Source of the DNA: Rubrivivax sp.
GTDB lineage: Bacteria; Pseudomonadota; Gammaproteobacteria; Burkholderiales; Burkholderiaceae_C
Length of the DNA stretch: 64,000 nt
Direction: 5' to 3'
Assembly: GCA_019635315.1 (NCBI GenBank)
Contig: JAHBZT010000005.1
Span: 310,001 to 374,000, forward strand
Part shown: in pieces, positions 63,979-64,000 of the stretch
How the letters are laid out: each line of letters begins with the position of its first letter
How positions within the stretch are numbered: position 1 is the first letter of the stretch
Program-made: the position numbers and the translations under genes
Notes under the pieces: model-generated
Databases searched by the model: none
Told to the model about the DNA's origin: nothing
Seen by the model: only the letters and a program-made list of their open reading frames with translations

Positions 63979-64000
63979 GGTCAGGCGCCCTGCCGCGCCG

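Noticed and set aside
63979-64000. C-terminus of an E1 subunit gene at the right edge
   Set aside because: Only about five codons and a possible TGA are visible, too little to support a feature.

Overview
The window is chromosomal DNA of a very GC-rich proteobacterium, most likely a betaproteobacterium of the order Burkholderiales (Rubrivivax/Leptothrix/Methylibium type). The grounds are base composition, dense gene packing with many GTG starts and 4 to 8 base overlaps, a PEP-CTERM protein, the wording of the chemoreceptor signalling domains, and the protein families present. No rRNA, tRNA, CRISPR array, transposase or phage gene was found. The taxonomy is inference.

Layout. 1-4.9 kb: a partial helix-turn-helix regulator, glycogen debranching enzyme GlgX coupled to a LanC-like protein, and a DUF481 outer-membrane protein. 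5-11.8 kb: B12-dependent ribonucleotide reductase NrdJ, divergent from serC-serA-enoyl-CoA hydratase and a small secreted protein. 11.8-20.7 kb: a likely pyroglutamate/amino-acid module with a DMT exporter, pyroglutamyl peptidase, fused 5-oxoprolinase and Asp/Glu racemase on the minus strand, and a divergent three-gene TRAP transporter. 21-23.5 kb: a solitary PilB/GspE-type ATPase with MshEN-like repeats. 23.7-32.3 kb: an AcoR-like regulator without the AAA+ domain, a molybdenum hydroxylase (small, large and FAD subunits), an outer-membrane protein, and a CoxD/CoxE-like pair. 32.4-35 kb: a PEP-CTERM protein with tandem terminators, and a TPR protein. 35.1-41 kb: a minus-strand run with a receiver-histidine kinase, a NarL-type regulator, an EgtB/SenA-like enzyme and a second two-subunit molybdenum hydroxylase. 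41.2-55 kb: a chemotaxis cluster with a small CheZ-like protein, CheY, CheA, five chemoreceptors, CheW and a solo Cache protein. 55-64 kb: an FtsX-like permease, an extradiol dioxygenase, an SPFH-SHOCT protein, an adenine/adenosine deaminase, an M16 peptidase, an acyl carrier protein, and a lipoyl E2 acyltransferase at the right edge.

How the genes work together. The chemotaxis genes run in one direction and supply receptors, coupling protein, kinase, response regulator and probably a phosphatase, but no CheR or CheB is visible, although three receptors end in a CheR/CheB-tethering xWxxF peptide. Four of the five receptors share an almost identical stretch of about 690 bp. In the 11.8-20.7 kb module, peptide-derived pyroglutamate would be released by Pcp and opened to glutamate by the 5-oxoprolinase, next to a racemase and transporters. 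Short palindrome-rich elements sit between genes and also appear in frame inside nrdJ and the dioxygenase gene.
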